Program-made: the position numbers and the translations under genes
Notes under the pieces: generated by a model
Seen by the model: only the letters and a program-made list of their open reading frames with translations
Databases searched by the model: none
What the model was told of the DNA's origin: nothing
Source: a bacterium
GTDB taxonomy: Bacteria; Armatimonadota; Chthonomonadetes; Chthonomonadales; Chthonomonadaceae
Length of the DNA stretch: 16,434 bases
Reading direction: 5' to 3'
Assembly (NCBI GenBank): GCA_021805405.1
Contig: JAJZFK010000434.1
Span: 1 to 16,434 of the forward strand
Shown: positions 8,697-16,046 of the stretch, in pieces
Layout: the number at the start of each line of letters is the position of its first letter
How positions within the stretch are numbered: the stretch's first letter is position 1

Positions 8697-9640
8697 TGGA
8701 TATTAATAACTACCACCTGGAACCACCGGAACGCCCTGCAATGAGCTGGAACCTGGCGGATTGCGTGAACGACAGCGTGAATATTGGATCCACTTTTAGT
8801 TGCGGGCAGGTATTTCGGTGGCGTCGGCAGCACGACGGAATTTGGGTGGGCAGCATAGGTGATACAGTTGCGGCGTTATGGCAACCGGCGGGCTATACCG
8901 ATCATTTCTATTGGCAGACGTTCCCACGGGCGGACAGGTGGGATGTTGTGCGCCATTACCTTAACCTGGACAATAACCTGACCGCGCTTCAGATGCAGTG
9001 GTGCGCTACAGAGCCGCTCACTGCGGACCTGTTCGCTCAGCACACGGGGCTGCGGCTACTACGCCAACCCGTTGAGGAGTGCCTCTTCTCGTTTCAATGT
9101 GCTACGTGCAATACGGTTACCAAAATAGAACGCAGTGTAGAGGCTCTGGCAAGGAATTATGGCACACGAATCGATACCCCGTTAGGCGAGTTCAGTCTGT
9201 TCCCAGATATGCGCACAATAGCAGGTGCGAGTGAAATTGTCCTGCGAAATGAACTGTGGGGCTACCGTGCTCCCCGGGTAATATTGCTCGCGCAGATCAT
9301 TGTCGACCGCCCATGCTGCTGGCTGAATGATCTCATAAATGTCGAGTACCGGGAGGCGCACTCGGCGTTGACCGAGTTGCCGGGCCTGGGTGCTAAACTG
9401 GCAGACTGCGTGTGTCTCTTTTGCCTGGATAAGTGGGAGGCGATTCCGGTGGATACCCATGTAAGGCAGTTGGCCCAGCGACTATGGATGCCGGAAACCT
9501 CCAGTCGCTCGCTGACACCTACCAACTATAATCTCATTGCAAATGCTTACCGTGGCAGGTATGGCGCATTTGCAGGCTGGGCGCAGCAGATACTGTTCTA
9601 CAGTGAACTGCGCCGCAGCCGAAATCCTCTGCCTGGCTAA
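8696..9640 (+). CDS. ogg: OGG1-type 8-oxoguanine DNA glycosylase/AP lyase
   Basis: This base-excision repair enzyme removes 8-oxoguanine from DNA and nicks the abasic site (314 aa). The N-terminal OGG domain has FSCGQVFRWR, with Gly37 equivalent to human Gly42 that reads the oxidised base. The helix-hairpin-helix motif LPGLGAKLADCVCL carries catalytic Lys234, and PVDTH carries Asp253, exactly 19 residues apart as in human Lys249/Asp268. Cys238, Gln297 and Phe301 match human Cys253, Gln315 and Phe319 in the 8-oxoG pocket. The segment facing the unpaired cytosine differs: human Asn149 corresponds to Cys138 and Arg154 to Lys143, while Arg204 is kept as Arg191. The gene starts one base inside the kinase stop (TAATG). 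Met16 (MSWNLADC) is an alternative start. Its stop overlaps that of the convergent HD-GYP gene. Confidence 0.93.
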   Translation: MDINNYHLEPPERPAMSWNLADCVNDSVNIGSTFSCGQVFRWRRQHDGIWVGSIGDTVAALWQPAGYTDHFYWQTFPRADRWDVVRHYLNLDNNLTALQMQWCATEPLTADLFAQHTGLRLLRQPVEECLFSFQCATCNTVTKIERSVEALARNYGTRIDTPLGEFSLFPDMRTIAGASEIVLRNELWGYRAPRVILLAQIIVDRPCCWLNDLINVEYREAHSALTELPGLGAKLADCVCLFCLDKWEAIPVDTHVRQLAQRLWMPETSSRSLTPTNYNLIANAYRGRYGAFAGWAQQILFYSELRRSRNPLPG

Positions 9641-12036
9641 CCTACGATTTGGGCAGTATGCGGTGGTGCGGTTATGGCAGCAGAATGCGTAAGTCGCTTG
9701 GCATCGTACATCCTCTTGTCCGCTACCACCGAGAGAGTATCCAGATCGAGTCCATCATCTGGCGAACACGCTATACCGATAGAGAGATGCATATGCAACG
9801 AAGCGCCAGACGGGCCCCCGTTTTCGTTGGAGAGTAGCACAGGGACCGACCCTAGCACCCGACGAACGCGGTTTGCGACCTCGTATGCTTCGGTCGTCCC
9901 CGTATCTGGGAGTACCACAAGGAACTCGTCACCGTGAAGTCGCACGACAGTATCCTTAACACGCACGACGTCATGTAGCAGTCGCGCGATTTCGGCGAGA
10001 ACACGGTCCCCCTGCTGGTGTCCGTAAGTATCGTTCACCTGCTTGAAGTTGTCCATATCCAGGTAGAGAACTGCAAACATCCCTCCTGTCTTGTCACCGC
10101 CGTTCAGCGTGATACCAAGCGAGTCCTTTAGGTACCTGCCGTTGAACAGGCCGGTAAGAGGGTCGATAAACGCCTCGGAGCGAATTCGCAGATTTGTAAT
10201 CTCGCGGTGAACCGCGGTTTCAACCAGTGACGCAATTGTAACAATGAGCGTTTCATCATCGGATGTAAACGCCGCCATAGACGGATGGATAACAGTCATA
10301 GCTCCTACTACTCGTCCCTCGTGTAGCAGTGGTGCCGTGATGGTTGAGTAGTTAACATTAGCGAATGGGCTAACACTGTGAATCAACTTTGCTGTTTTTA
10401 TCGCCGTAATGACAGGGCTAGACTCATCAAGTACGAGTGCTGGGGCAAATGGAAGTCCTTCGGAAGGGCCAACAATCTTGAAGTTGCATGCGCCTTCTGA
10501 TGTTTCCCCCAGGTCATGGTCGGCTACGGCAAACAGGCAGTGGGTGTCCGGCATTATCGACGTAAGCCGCTCGCTCAACAGGATCAACTGTTCACCAAGA
10601 GACTGGCTGCTATTGATAATGTTGGTAGTCTGATAGAGCATCCACTCCTCCGATATGGTTCGAAACAGCGGATCGGAGATGTCGCGGCGTGGTGCCTCCA
10701 CGGGTGGAAGTGGAAGCTGACCGGCGGCTTCCATTGCCAGCACCTTCTCCAGAGCATTTACTGCCGCTGGATCGAAGGCGGTTCCACTACCCTCCCGCAC
10801 ATAAGCCAGTGCCTGCTCCTGTGTCCATGCCATGCGATAGGGTCTGTCGGAAGTGAGTGCGTCATACACATCGGCAACTGCCATAATTCTGGCGCACAGG
10901 GGAATCGCAACGTTAGCCAATCCGTCAGGATAGCCCTTGCCGTCCCATCGCTCATGGTGGTGACGAACCACATCGATGACGGGCCACGGAAACTTTACAG
11001 GTTCCAGTATGGAGACGCCGATAAGGGTATGCCTCTTCATGCGCGAGAACTCCTCGGCAGTAAGTGGCCCCGTCTTCAGTAGTATATAATCTGGCACACC
11101 CAATTTACCAATGTCGTGAAGAAGGGCTCCCGTGCGAACAGCTTCCATGTCCTGTCCAGTAACGTCCATTGCGGAGGCAACGGCAGTTGCATACCGCTGT
11201 ACTCGGTGCAGATGTGTGTGTGTGCTTCGGTCCTTCATGGCAATTGCAGCAGCCAGTGACCGGATGGTCGACTGGTAGAGGTCCTCAAGCGACTGTTGGC
11301 CCTTCTGCAGTTCCTGAATGTAGGTCTCTTTCTGGTTGCTCCTATCAGAATACACCTTGTACGACTGCAGGATAAAAGCCAAAATTGGCGTGGCGAGCAC
11401 GAGCATAACGATGTCACTGCTTACAAGCATCTGGGCAAGTCCCGCACAACACGCTCCAGCCAGATAGCTGAGAAGTGACCACAAAATGTCCTTTTTCCAC
11501 AGTGCAATGGTCTTTTGTCCGCTGAAGGCCGAGACAATAGCAGAAACCGGAAGTGTATTGAAGAGGAAATAGGTTGCAGCAGCGAGCAGCAGTGCGGTAA
11601 GGGTGACCAGGTGGCTAGTGCTGCTATACCCGCCCATGGCTTTATAAACGAGGGAGGAAGTCCACGCGCTTACCACAATGACGCAGAGGTTAAATGTCAG
11701 CTGGTAGAATGGCTGCCGCTTTGGGAACATAGTGGCAGCTAACCCGGATAGCAGGCCGGTAAGCACAGCCGCCCTTTGGCCAAATAGCAGCATCGCAGTG
11801 AATGTAACGAGAAAGCCAAGCGAGATGTTGATATCTTCGGAGGAGTTTTGCGACCTTACAACGGCGACCTTTTGAGCACCCGCGGCGAGTGCCAGTACGG
11901 CAGCAACGGCTACACCTAGCGTGGACCATTTACCGGGAACGACCGGTGATCCGTAAAGGGTTTGGATGACCGCAACGGTTGCGATCGTCCACTCCGAAAA
12001 TAATAAAACCTTAGCACGCAGCGGGTAGTTCCGCAT
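9637..12036 (-). CDS. Membrane HD-GYP / GAF / GGDEF cyclic-di-GMP protein
   Basis: This is a large signalling protein (799 aa) that carries both breakdown and synthesis modules for cyclic di-GMP. Residues 1-225 hold about seven hydrophobic segments, likely an unnamed membrane sensor. A short coiled coil (235-258) leads into an HD-GYP phosphodiesterase domain with HDIGKLG (His307/Asp308) and HHERWDGKGYPDGL containing GYP at 368-370. A GAF-like domain (about 470-612) follows. The C-terminal GGDEF domain has DPLTGL, LDMDNFKQVND and signature RLHGDEF (701-705). The first Gly of GGDEF is His, but the catalytic GDEF residues remain. An inhibitory I-site RVKD (692-695) lies the canonical five residues before it. 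All HD-GYP motifs are present, so phosphodiesterase activity is likely; cyclase activity is less certain. A GGAGG ribosome site sits 5 bases before the ATG. The gene lies 155 bp downstream of miaB. Confidence 0.93.
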   Translation of the reverse strand: MRNYPLRAKVLLFSEWTIATVAVIQTLYGSPVVPGKWSTLGVAVAAVLALAAGAQKVAVVRSQNSSEDINISLGFLVTFTAMLLFGQRAAVLTGLLSGLAATMFPKRQPFYQLTFNLCVIVVSAWTSSLVYKAMGGYSSTSHLVTLTALLLAAATYFLFNTLPVSAIVSAFSGQKTIALWKKDILWSLLSYLAGACCAGLAQMLVSSDIVMLVLATPILAFILQSYKVYSDRSNQKETYIQELQKGQQSLEDLYQSTIRSLAAAIAMKDRSTHTHLHRVQRYATAVASAMDVTGQDMEAVRTGALLHDIGKLGVPDYILLKTGPLTAEEFSRMKRHTLIGVSILEPVKFPWPVIDVVRHHHERWDGKGYPDGLANVAIPLCARIMAVADVYDALTSDRPYRMAWTQEQALAYVREGSGTAFDPAAVNALEKVLAMEAAGQLPLPPVEAPRRDISDPLFRTISEEWMLYQTTNIINSSQSLGEQLILLSERLTSIMPDTHCLFAVADHDLGETSEGACNFKIVGPSEGLPFAPALVLDESSPVITAIKTAKLIHSVSPFANVNYSTITAPLLHEGRVVGAMTVIHPSMAAFTSDDETLIVTIASLVETAVHREITNLRIRSEAFIDPLTGLFNGRYLKDSLGITLNGGDKTGGMFAVLYLDMDNFKQVNDTYGHQQGDRVLAEIARLLHDVVRVKDTVVRLHGDEFLVVLPDTGTTEAYEVANRVRRVLGSVPVLLSNENGGPSGASLHMHLSIGIACSPDDGLDLDTLSVVADKRMYDAKRLTHSAAITAPPHTAQIVG

Positions 12037-12135
12037 GTTAGCCTCCGACCAGTTAAAGCGCCCAAATACTGCGCAGCAGGTAGGTACCGGATAGTACTCT
12101 TAGCTGTAAATCAAACCGGTTGAGGGCCGCCGCAA

Positions 12136-12188
12136 AAACACGTATTAATGATCATTTCGGAAATCCGCAGGAAAATCATTAGGTGTTT
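12136..12188 (-). terminator. Possible terminator downstream of miaB
   Basis: Read on the - strand, AAACAC (12188-12183) pairs with GTGTTT (12141-12136), and inside them AATGAT pairs with ATCATT. The enclosed loop can add small CGG/CCG pairing. A run of five T lies at the distal edge (12138-12134). The stem is imperfect and bulged, so this is only a candidate intrinsic terminator that would separate miaB from the HD-GYP gene. I found no convincing promoter for the HD-GYP gene in the remaining 100 bases. Confidence 0.35.
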
Positions 12189-12191
12189 GTA

Positions 12192-13673
12192 TCACCAATC
12201 GCTAATATTTCCTGTATTTGGCTGAATTTCACCCAACAGACCCGTCTGCATGCCGTCAGTAATCAGTACCGGTACGAGTTTTCCAATGAAAACATCGCTG
12301 CTTACTAATGACCCTGCGGGAATGGCACAGTTAATCAGCTTAAGTGTTCTAGTATATCCCGATAGGCGCTGAGGGTTCTTAGCACTTGTTCCTTCAATAA
12401 GCACTTCCTGCACAGTGCCCACTAACGAGGTATTAACCTCCTGCGTGACCATGTTTTGCAGTGTTATTAGTTTACTAAGACGACGCATCTTTACAGATTG
12501 TTCGATTTGGTCTAACCTTTCAGCAGCGGGGGTATTAGGACGCGGGCTATATGCGAACATGAATGCAGAATCGAACCGAAGTTCTCGTACCACTTCCAAC
12601 GTATTTTCAAACTGTTCGTCTGTCTCACCGGGATGTCCCAGCATGATGTCCGTTGTGATGGATACTCCAGGGATGTTTGTGCGTAGACTGTGAACTATGG
12701 CCTTAAACTCGCCCACTGTGTATCCTCGGTGCATATCCTTAAGCAGTGTATCGTCTCCCACCTGCAGGGGTAGGTGTACATGTTCACATACATGAGGTAG
12801 TCTCGCAATCGTTTCTATAAGGTCCTGTGTAAAATCGCGAGGGTATGGCGAAGTAAATCGTATGCGCTCAATGCCCGGAATACCGTCTATCTGTTCAAGC
12901 AGGCGGGCAAATGGCACTCTACCTTGAGGCATGTTTTTGCCATAGGAATTAACCGTTTGTCCTAACAGCGTTACCTCACGCGTACCTCCTTCTGCAAGCT
13001 GTCGTATCTCTGCAAGTATCTCTTCGGTTGGACGACTTCGCTCACGCCCCCGTGTATGAGGGACTATACAAAACGTGCAAAACTTGTCGCATCCATACAT
13101 GATGGGCACGTGCGATTTCAACTTGGGTCGCCGCTCTACTGCCCGCCCGGGCAGATCAGCAACGACTGCGCCCTTGCGCGGCGGTAACTGCAATGCAGTA
13201 AGCGGCACAACATTACGGTTGGGCACCGCCAAGTCGAGTGAGTGTACGGTTTCGCCTGCACGAACTCGCTCAAGAAGCTCCGGTAAGCGTGCAATATTGC
13301 CCGTGCCAATAATGAGGTCGATTTGAGGTGCACGGCGCGCCAGGCTAGATGCTTCCACCTGTGCCATACAGCCACACACACCTATTATTATTTTTGGGTT
13401 GTCCCGCTTCATGTCCCGCAACCGGCCAAGTATGCTCCATACTTTGTCTTCTGGCTTTGCGCGTACACTGCACGTATTAAGCAGTATTACGCTGGCGTCT
13501 TCCAGTTTTGGCGTAGCATGGTACCCGTCCCGCTCAAGAAACAGAGCCAGCTGCTCAGAGTCCTCTTCGTTCATCTGGCAGCCCCACGTCATTATGTGGT
13601 AGCCACCACGCCCACTAGGTGCAACAGTTTCTGAATGTGGCCGCCTTACCTGTAACGAAGGCATCTCAAGCAT
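12192..13673 (-). CDS. miaB: tRNA-2-methylthio-N6-dimethylallyladenosine synthase MiaB
   Basis: This radical SAM enzyme methylthiolates N6-isopentenyladenosine at position 37 of tRNAs that read UNN codons (493 aa). The N-terminal methylthiotransferase domain provides three Fe-S cysteines: Cys32 (TWGCQMN), Cys68 (NTCSVR) and Cys102 (GCMAQ). The radical SAM motif CDKFCTFC gives Cys195, Cys199 and Cys202, followed by IVPHTRGRERSRP. The body shows LLGQTVNSYG, FTSPYP and YSPRPNTPAA, and a TRAM-type RNA-binding domain occupies about 412-480. The family's usual VQSGS is LQVGD here (about 303-307). The N-terminus has an extra 20-residue lead, and residues 150-187 are slightly longer than in short MiaB proteins. 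An AGGAG ribosome site precedes ATG 13673. The gene is divergent from the GAF kinase. Partner gene miaA is not in the window. Confidence 0.95.
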   Translation of the reverse strand: MLEMPSLQVRRPHSETVAPSGRGGYHIMTWGCQMNEEDSEQLALFLERDGYHATPKLEDASVILLNTCSVRAKPEDKVWSILGRLRDMKRDNPKIIIGVCGCMAQVEASSLARRAPQIDLIIGTGNIARLPELLERVRAGETVHSLDLAVPNRNVVPLTALQLPPRKGAVVADLPGRAVERRPKLKSHVPIMYGCDKFCTFCIVPHTRGRERSRPTEEILAEIRQLAEGGTREVTLLGQTVNSYGKNMPQGRVPFARLLEQIDGIPGIERIRFTSPYPRDFTQDLIETIARLPHVCEHVHLPLQVGDDTLLKDMHRGYTVGEFKAIVHSLRTNIPGVSITTDIMLGHPGETDEQFENTLEVVRELRFDSAFMFAYSPRPNTPAAERLDQIEQSVKMRRLSKLITLQNMVTQEVNTSLVGTVQEVLIEGTSAKNPQRLSGYTRTLKLINCAIPAGSLVSSDVFIGKLVPVLITDGMQTGLLGEIQPNTGNISDW

Positions 13674-13742
13674 GTAAAGTTAGGCTCCTGAAGGGGCGTA
13701 CCCCAGTTGGCTCTATCGGTCGTAATTACTCGATAATGTTAG

Positions 13743-13764
13743 TGATATAAGAATTAGTATATCA
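13743..13764. promoter_or_regulatory. Inverted repeat between miaB and the GAF kinase
   Basis: TGATATA (13743-13749) and TATATCA (13758-13764) are perfect 7-bp inverted halves around an 8-bp AT-rich spacer. Spacing of about 1.5 helical turns fits a dimeric regulator, and the site lies 79 bases upstream of miaB and 132 bases upstream of the kinase start. TATACT on the - strand inside it could be a miaB -10 box, but no good -35 is visible. The low-complexity AT sequence makes chance symmetry plausible. Confidence 0.35.
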
Positions 13765-13805
13765 TAGCGTGTTCTGGCTTAGTTGCCCTTTCTACCTCTT
13801 CGCAC

Positions 13806-13821
13806 TGTTAACTATTTAACA
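13806..13821. promoter_or_regulatory. Operator-like palindrome upstream of the GAF kinase
   Basis: TGTTAA-CTAT-TTAACA is a perfect 6+4+6 inverted repeat 74 bases upstream of the kinase start. It matches the core of the clostridial Rex operator pattern (TTGTTAANNNNTTAACAA). Dimeric helix-turn-helix regulators of other families also use sites of this shape. Rex is an NADH/NAD+ sensor; no rex gene is in the window. Its position suits control of the kinase gene, but a repeat this short is expected a few times by chance in a window of this size. Confidence 0.35.
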
Positions 13822-13872
13822 TCGTTGAGAAATCGTGTAGATTTACTAGCCGAAATAGCGTAATAATCCCTA

Positions 13873-13890
13873 ATGAAGAACAAGAGGTGA
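13873..13890 (+). CDS. Possible five-codon leader ORF before the GAF kinase
   Basis: An ATG at 13873 opens M-K-N-K-R followed by TGA at 13888-13890, only five bases before the kinase TTG start. The kinase's ribosome-binding sequence lies inside this ORF. Ribosomes finishing it could reinitiate at the TTG codon. It lacks a clear ribosome site of its own and is short enough to be chance. Confidence 0.15.
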   Translation: MKNKR

Positions 13891-13891
13891 T
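13884..13891 (+). promoter_or_regulatory. Strong ribosome-binding site that sets a TTG start
   Basis: GAGGTGAT matches eight consecutive bases of the ideal anti-16S complement. It ends four bases before TTG 13896, which is therefore the likely start of the GAF kinase. The in-frame GTG at 13887 lies within this site and cannot use it. Confidence 0.75.
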
Positions 13892-13895
13892 AACG

Positions 13896-15287
13896 TTGCA
13901 TAACACAGATATCGATAATCATAACGCAGATATGACCGCCGAAATTGCACAACTTCGACACCACCTTAGGATGTGTCAGCGACGACTGGAGGCGACTCAT
14001 CAGATTACCGTTGCCCTTGGTGCGGGGCACGATCTCGACACGCTGCTGCGCGAGACGCTGGTAACATCGCTAAACACGGTAGACGCAGACGCAGGATCGT
14101 TGTTGCTCTATAATGCCGAACGCAAGCGACTGGTGTTTAAACACGTAGTGGGCAACACATCGCTTATTGGGCAGGAGATTGATCCTGTATCTGATATCAG
14201 CGGACGTGCGGCCACGGTGTTTCGTACAGGCAAATCGCTAGTTAGCGAATCGGTTGATCCCGCTGGTTACAACCCACAATTTGATACGAATACAGGCTAC
14301 CAGACGCGGTCCATTCTAACGGTTCCCTTGCGCGACCTTCAGGGCAACCCCATTGGCGTAATGCAGGCAATCAACAAGAAAACTGGCCACTTTGACCACG
14401 AGGATACCGAGCTGCTGGAGATCATTGGCGGGCTATCATCCACCGTCATAGTGAATGCACAGCTGGCCATTGAGGCACAGCTGGCAGCTGTAGCGCGCGC
14501 TGTGGGAGATTTGGGCCACGATATTAAAAATGCGCTCACTCCCATTGAAACGCTGATGGATACTACTGTAGATTCGTTTATTCAACCAATGTTCGACGAC
14601 CTGGATACCATTGCGAACAACTGCCGCGACCGGTCTGCCGATGTAGCAGACGACATTGAAAATGCAATACTTCCGTTGCGCGACTGGTGCCCCGAGGCAC
14701 GTACTTCCGTGAAGGATGGCTGTGCCGACATCCGTGAAATGGTATCGGAGATTGCAGACTACATTAAGGGAACCCAGTCTACGCACATGGTAATGAACGA
14801 CCTGTCTGAGGTTCTACAGGATAGGCTTCGGCGGCTTAAAGTGGTGGCGCAATCGCGCCGAGTTGAAATTACACTGGAAGGCATGGAGTCAGTGCCCAAG
14901 TTCATGTTTGACCAGCGGCTGGTGGGGCGCGCCATCTTTAACCTCATTAATAACTCGCTTGGTGCTATTAGCGATGGTGTAAAGCGGGGCGTAATTCAGT
15001 TGCGACAGTTTCATGTTGTTGTGCGTGCGGAAGCGGTGCAGACCGGGCAGTTTCCAGATGGCGGCTACTGCCTGCTGGAGGTAAAAGATGATGGGCCGGG
15101 TATGCCGCAGAATGTACGCGACTCACTGTTTACAATGGCGGCAATAAGTACCACCGTGGGCGGTACCGGAATTGGCACGCGGTTCGTTAAGAGCGTTGCA
15201 GATGCGCATGGCGGACTGGTGGGCGTAAAGAGCGAACCGGGTGAAGGAGCTATGTTCTGGATGAAGCTCCCGCTGAAAACCGAGTAA
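13896..15287 (+). CDS. Soluble GAF-domain sensor histidine kinase
   Basis: This is a cytoplasmic histidine kinase of 463 aa with no membrane segment. A short N-terminal coiled coil (14-40) leads into a GAF domain (about 40-190) containing ADAGSLLLYN, ISGRAATVFRTGKSL, SILTVPL and IGVMQAINK. The phospho-acceptor box is DLGHDIKNALTPIE with His208. A long helical stretch (about 222-320) follows, well beyond the usual ~65-residue DHp hairpin and including Cys243, Cys265 and Cys276. The ATPase domain is intact: N box NLINNSLGAI (Asn349), KDDGPGMP (Asp398) and GGTGIGTRF. The TTG start is set by a strong ribosome site. No response regulator is adjacent, so it is an orphan kinase here. It converges on the Crp/Fnr gene with stop codons touching. 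What the GAF domain binds is unknown. Confidence 0.88.
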   Translation: MHNTDIDNHNADMTAEIAQLRHHLRMCQRRLEATHQITVALGAGHDLDTLLRETLVTSLNTVDADAGSLLLYNAERKRLVFKHVVGNTSLIGQEIDPVSDISGRAATVFRTGKSLVSESVDPAGYNPQFDTNTGYQTRSILTVPLRDLQGNPIGVMQAINKKTGHFDHEDTELLEIIGGLSSTVIVNAQLAIEAQLAAVARAVGDLGHDIKNALTPIETLMDTTVDSFIQPMFDDLDTIANNCRDRSADVADDIENAILPLRDWCPEARTSVKDGCADIREMVSEIADYIKGTQSTHMVMNDLSEVLQDRLRRLKVVAQSRRVEITLEGMESVPKFMFDQRLVGRAIFNLINNSLGAISDGVKRGVIQLRQFHVVVRAEAVQTGQFPDGGYCLLEVKDDGPGMPQNVRDSLFTMAAISTTVGGTGIGTRFVKSVADAHGGLVGVKSEPGEGAMFWMKLPLKTE

Positions 15288-15983
15288 CTAGTTGTTGGCT
15301 ATTCTCTTGCGAAGCAGATCGGTTTTCTCAACGGTTATGTGAAAGCGGCCGTCTACCGAGATGATGCCGCTTTTGCGATATGAAACCATTACCTGGTTAA
15401 CACGTTCGCGGGAGGCACCAACAAGCGTAGCAAGATCGCCCTGTGTAAGCCGAATGGGCACATAAGTTGCGCCGTTTGCAGCAGGCTGCCCATATAGCTC
15501 TGCAAATTCCAGTAACTGGTGCGCAACCATGCCGTAAACATCCAGGGTGCAGTGAGCCTGTATGCGTACATTGGCGAGCCGAAGACGACGTGAGAGTATG
15601 CGCATGAGGTTGCGTGGAAACTGTGCGCCAGATGCAAGCAACGTATCAAACAGTTCTCGGTCCATGGTAAGGATGCGTGTAGGTTCCTGCGCGATTACGT
15701 CTGCAGATCGGCCGCCGGCGTCTATGAGGCTAAGTTCACCCACAGTGTCACCCTGGGCGAGCACTGCGAGGAAGACTTCGCTGCCATCTGGTAGCGTGAG
15801 CGACACCTTTACTGTTCCGTCCAGAATAACGAAGAACGTATCTCCTGGGTCCTTCTGCTGCATAATCGCCGACCCAGACCGGTACGACCTAATCCTTCCA
15901 TTGAGCGCAATCATCTTCATCTGATCGTCATCCAGGCCGTTAAAGAGGGTAACGGATGGCAATACTTCTACTTCGATGGACAT
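15288..15983 (-). CDS. Crp/Fnr-family transcription regulator
   Basis: This is a dimeric transcription factor with an N-terminal cyclic-nucleotide-type sensor domain and a C-terminal winged helix. I chose ATG 15983 (231 aa) because GGAG lies 7-8 bases before it; a TTG at 16016 would add 11 residues. The sensor pocket reads GELSLIDAGGRSA, with Glu83, Arg92 and Ser93 matching the cAMP-contacting Glu72/Arg82/Ser83 of E. coli CRP, so nucleotide binding is plausible. The dimerisation helix spans about 121-150. The recognition helix ASRERVNQVM (190-199) keeps the Arg-Glu pair that contacts TGA half-sites but has Gln where CRP has Arg185. There is one cysteine (Cys145), so it is not an oxygen-sensing Fe-S FNR. 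A strong promoter overlapped by a palindrome lies upstream, suggesting self-regulation. Confidence 0.93.
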   Translation of the reverse strand: MSIEVEVLPSVTLFNGLDDDQMKMIALNGRIRSYRSGSAIMQQKDPGDTFFVILDGTVKVSLTLPDGSEVFLAVLAQGDTVGELSLIDAGGRSADVIAQEPTRILTMDRELFDTLLASGAQFPRNLMRILSRRLRLANVRIQAHCTLDVYGMVAHQLLEFAELYGQPAANGATYVPIRLTQGDLATLVGASRERVNQVMVSYRKSGIISVDGRFHITVEKTDLLRKRIANN

Positions 15984-16046
15984 GTCTGTGACTCCGCTAG
16001 ATGGATTTTGGGGCAATACAACGACCCGTTAACCGTGCGAGCAGCA

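Noticed and set aside
10516..11082. A 188-codon open frame on the + strand inside the HD-GYP gene
   Set aside because: It is antisense to a strongly supported domain-coding frame, shows no recognisable motif and has Cys/His/Trp-rich low-quality composition, so it is a shadow frame.
13887..13895. GTG start for the GAF kinase
   Set aside because: The GTG lies within the strong GAGGTGAT ribosome site, which is correctly spaced for the TTG at 13896.
15246..15270. GGAGCT...AGCTCC hairpin near the end of the GAF kinase as a terminator
   Set aside because: A 6-bp stem with a 13-base loop inside coding sequence and no T tract; too weak to call.
15984..16016. TTG start extending the Crp/Fnr protein by 11 residues
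   Set aside because: The internal ATG at 15983 has a GGAG at proper distance and the added residues (MPQNPSSGVTD) do not resemble the family. The predicted transcript would still include the TTG, so it is not impossible.
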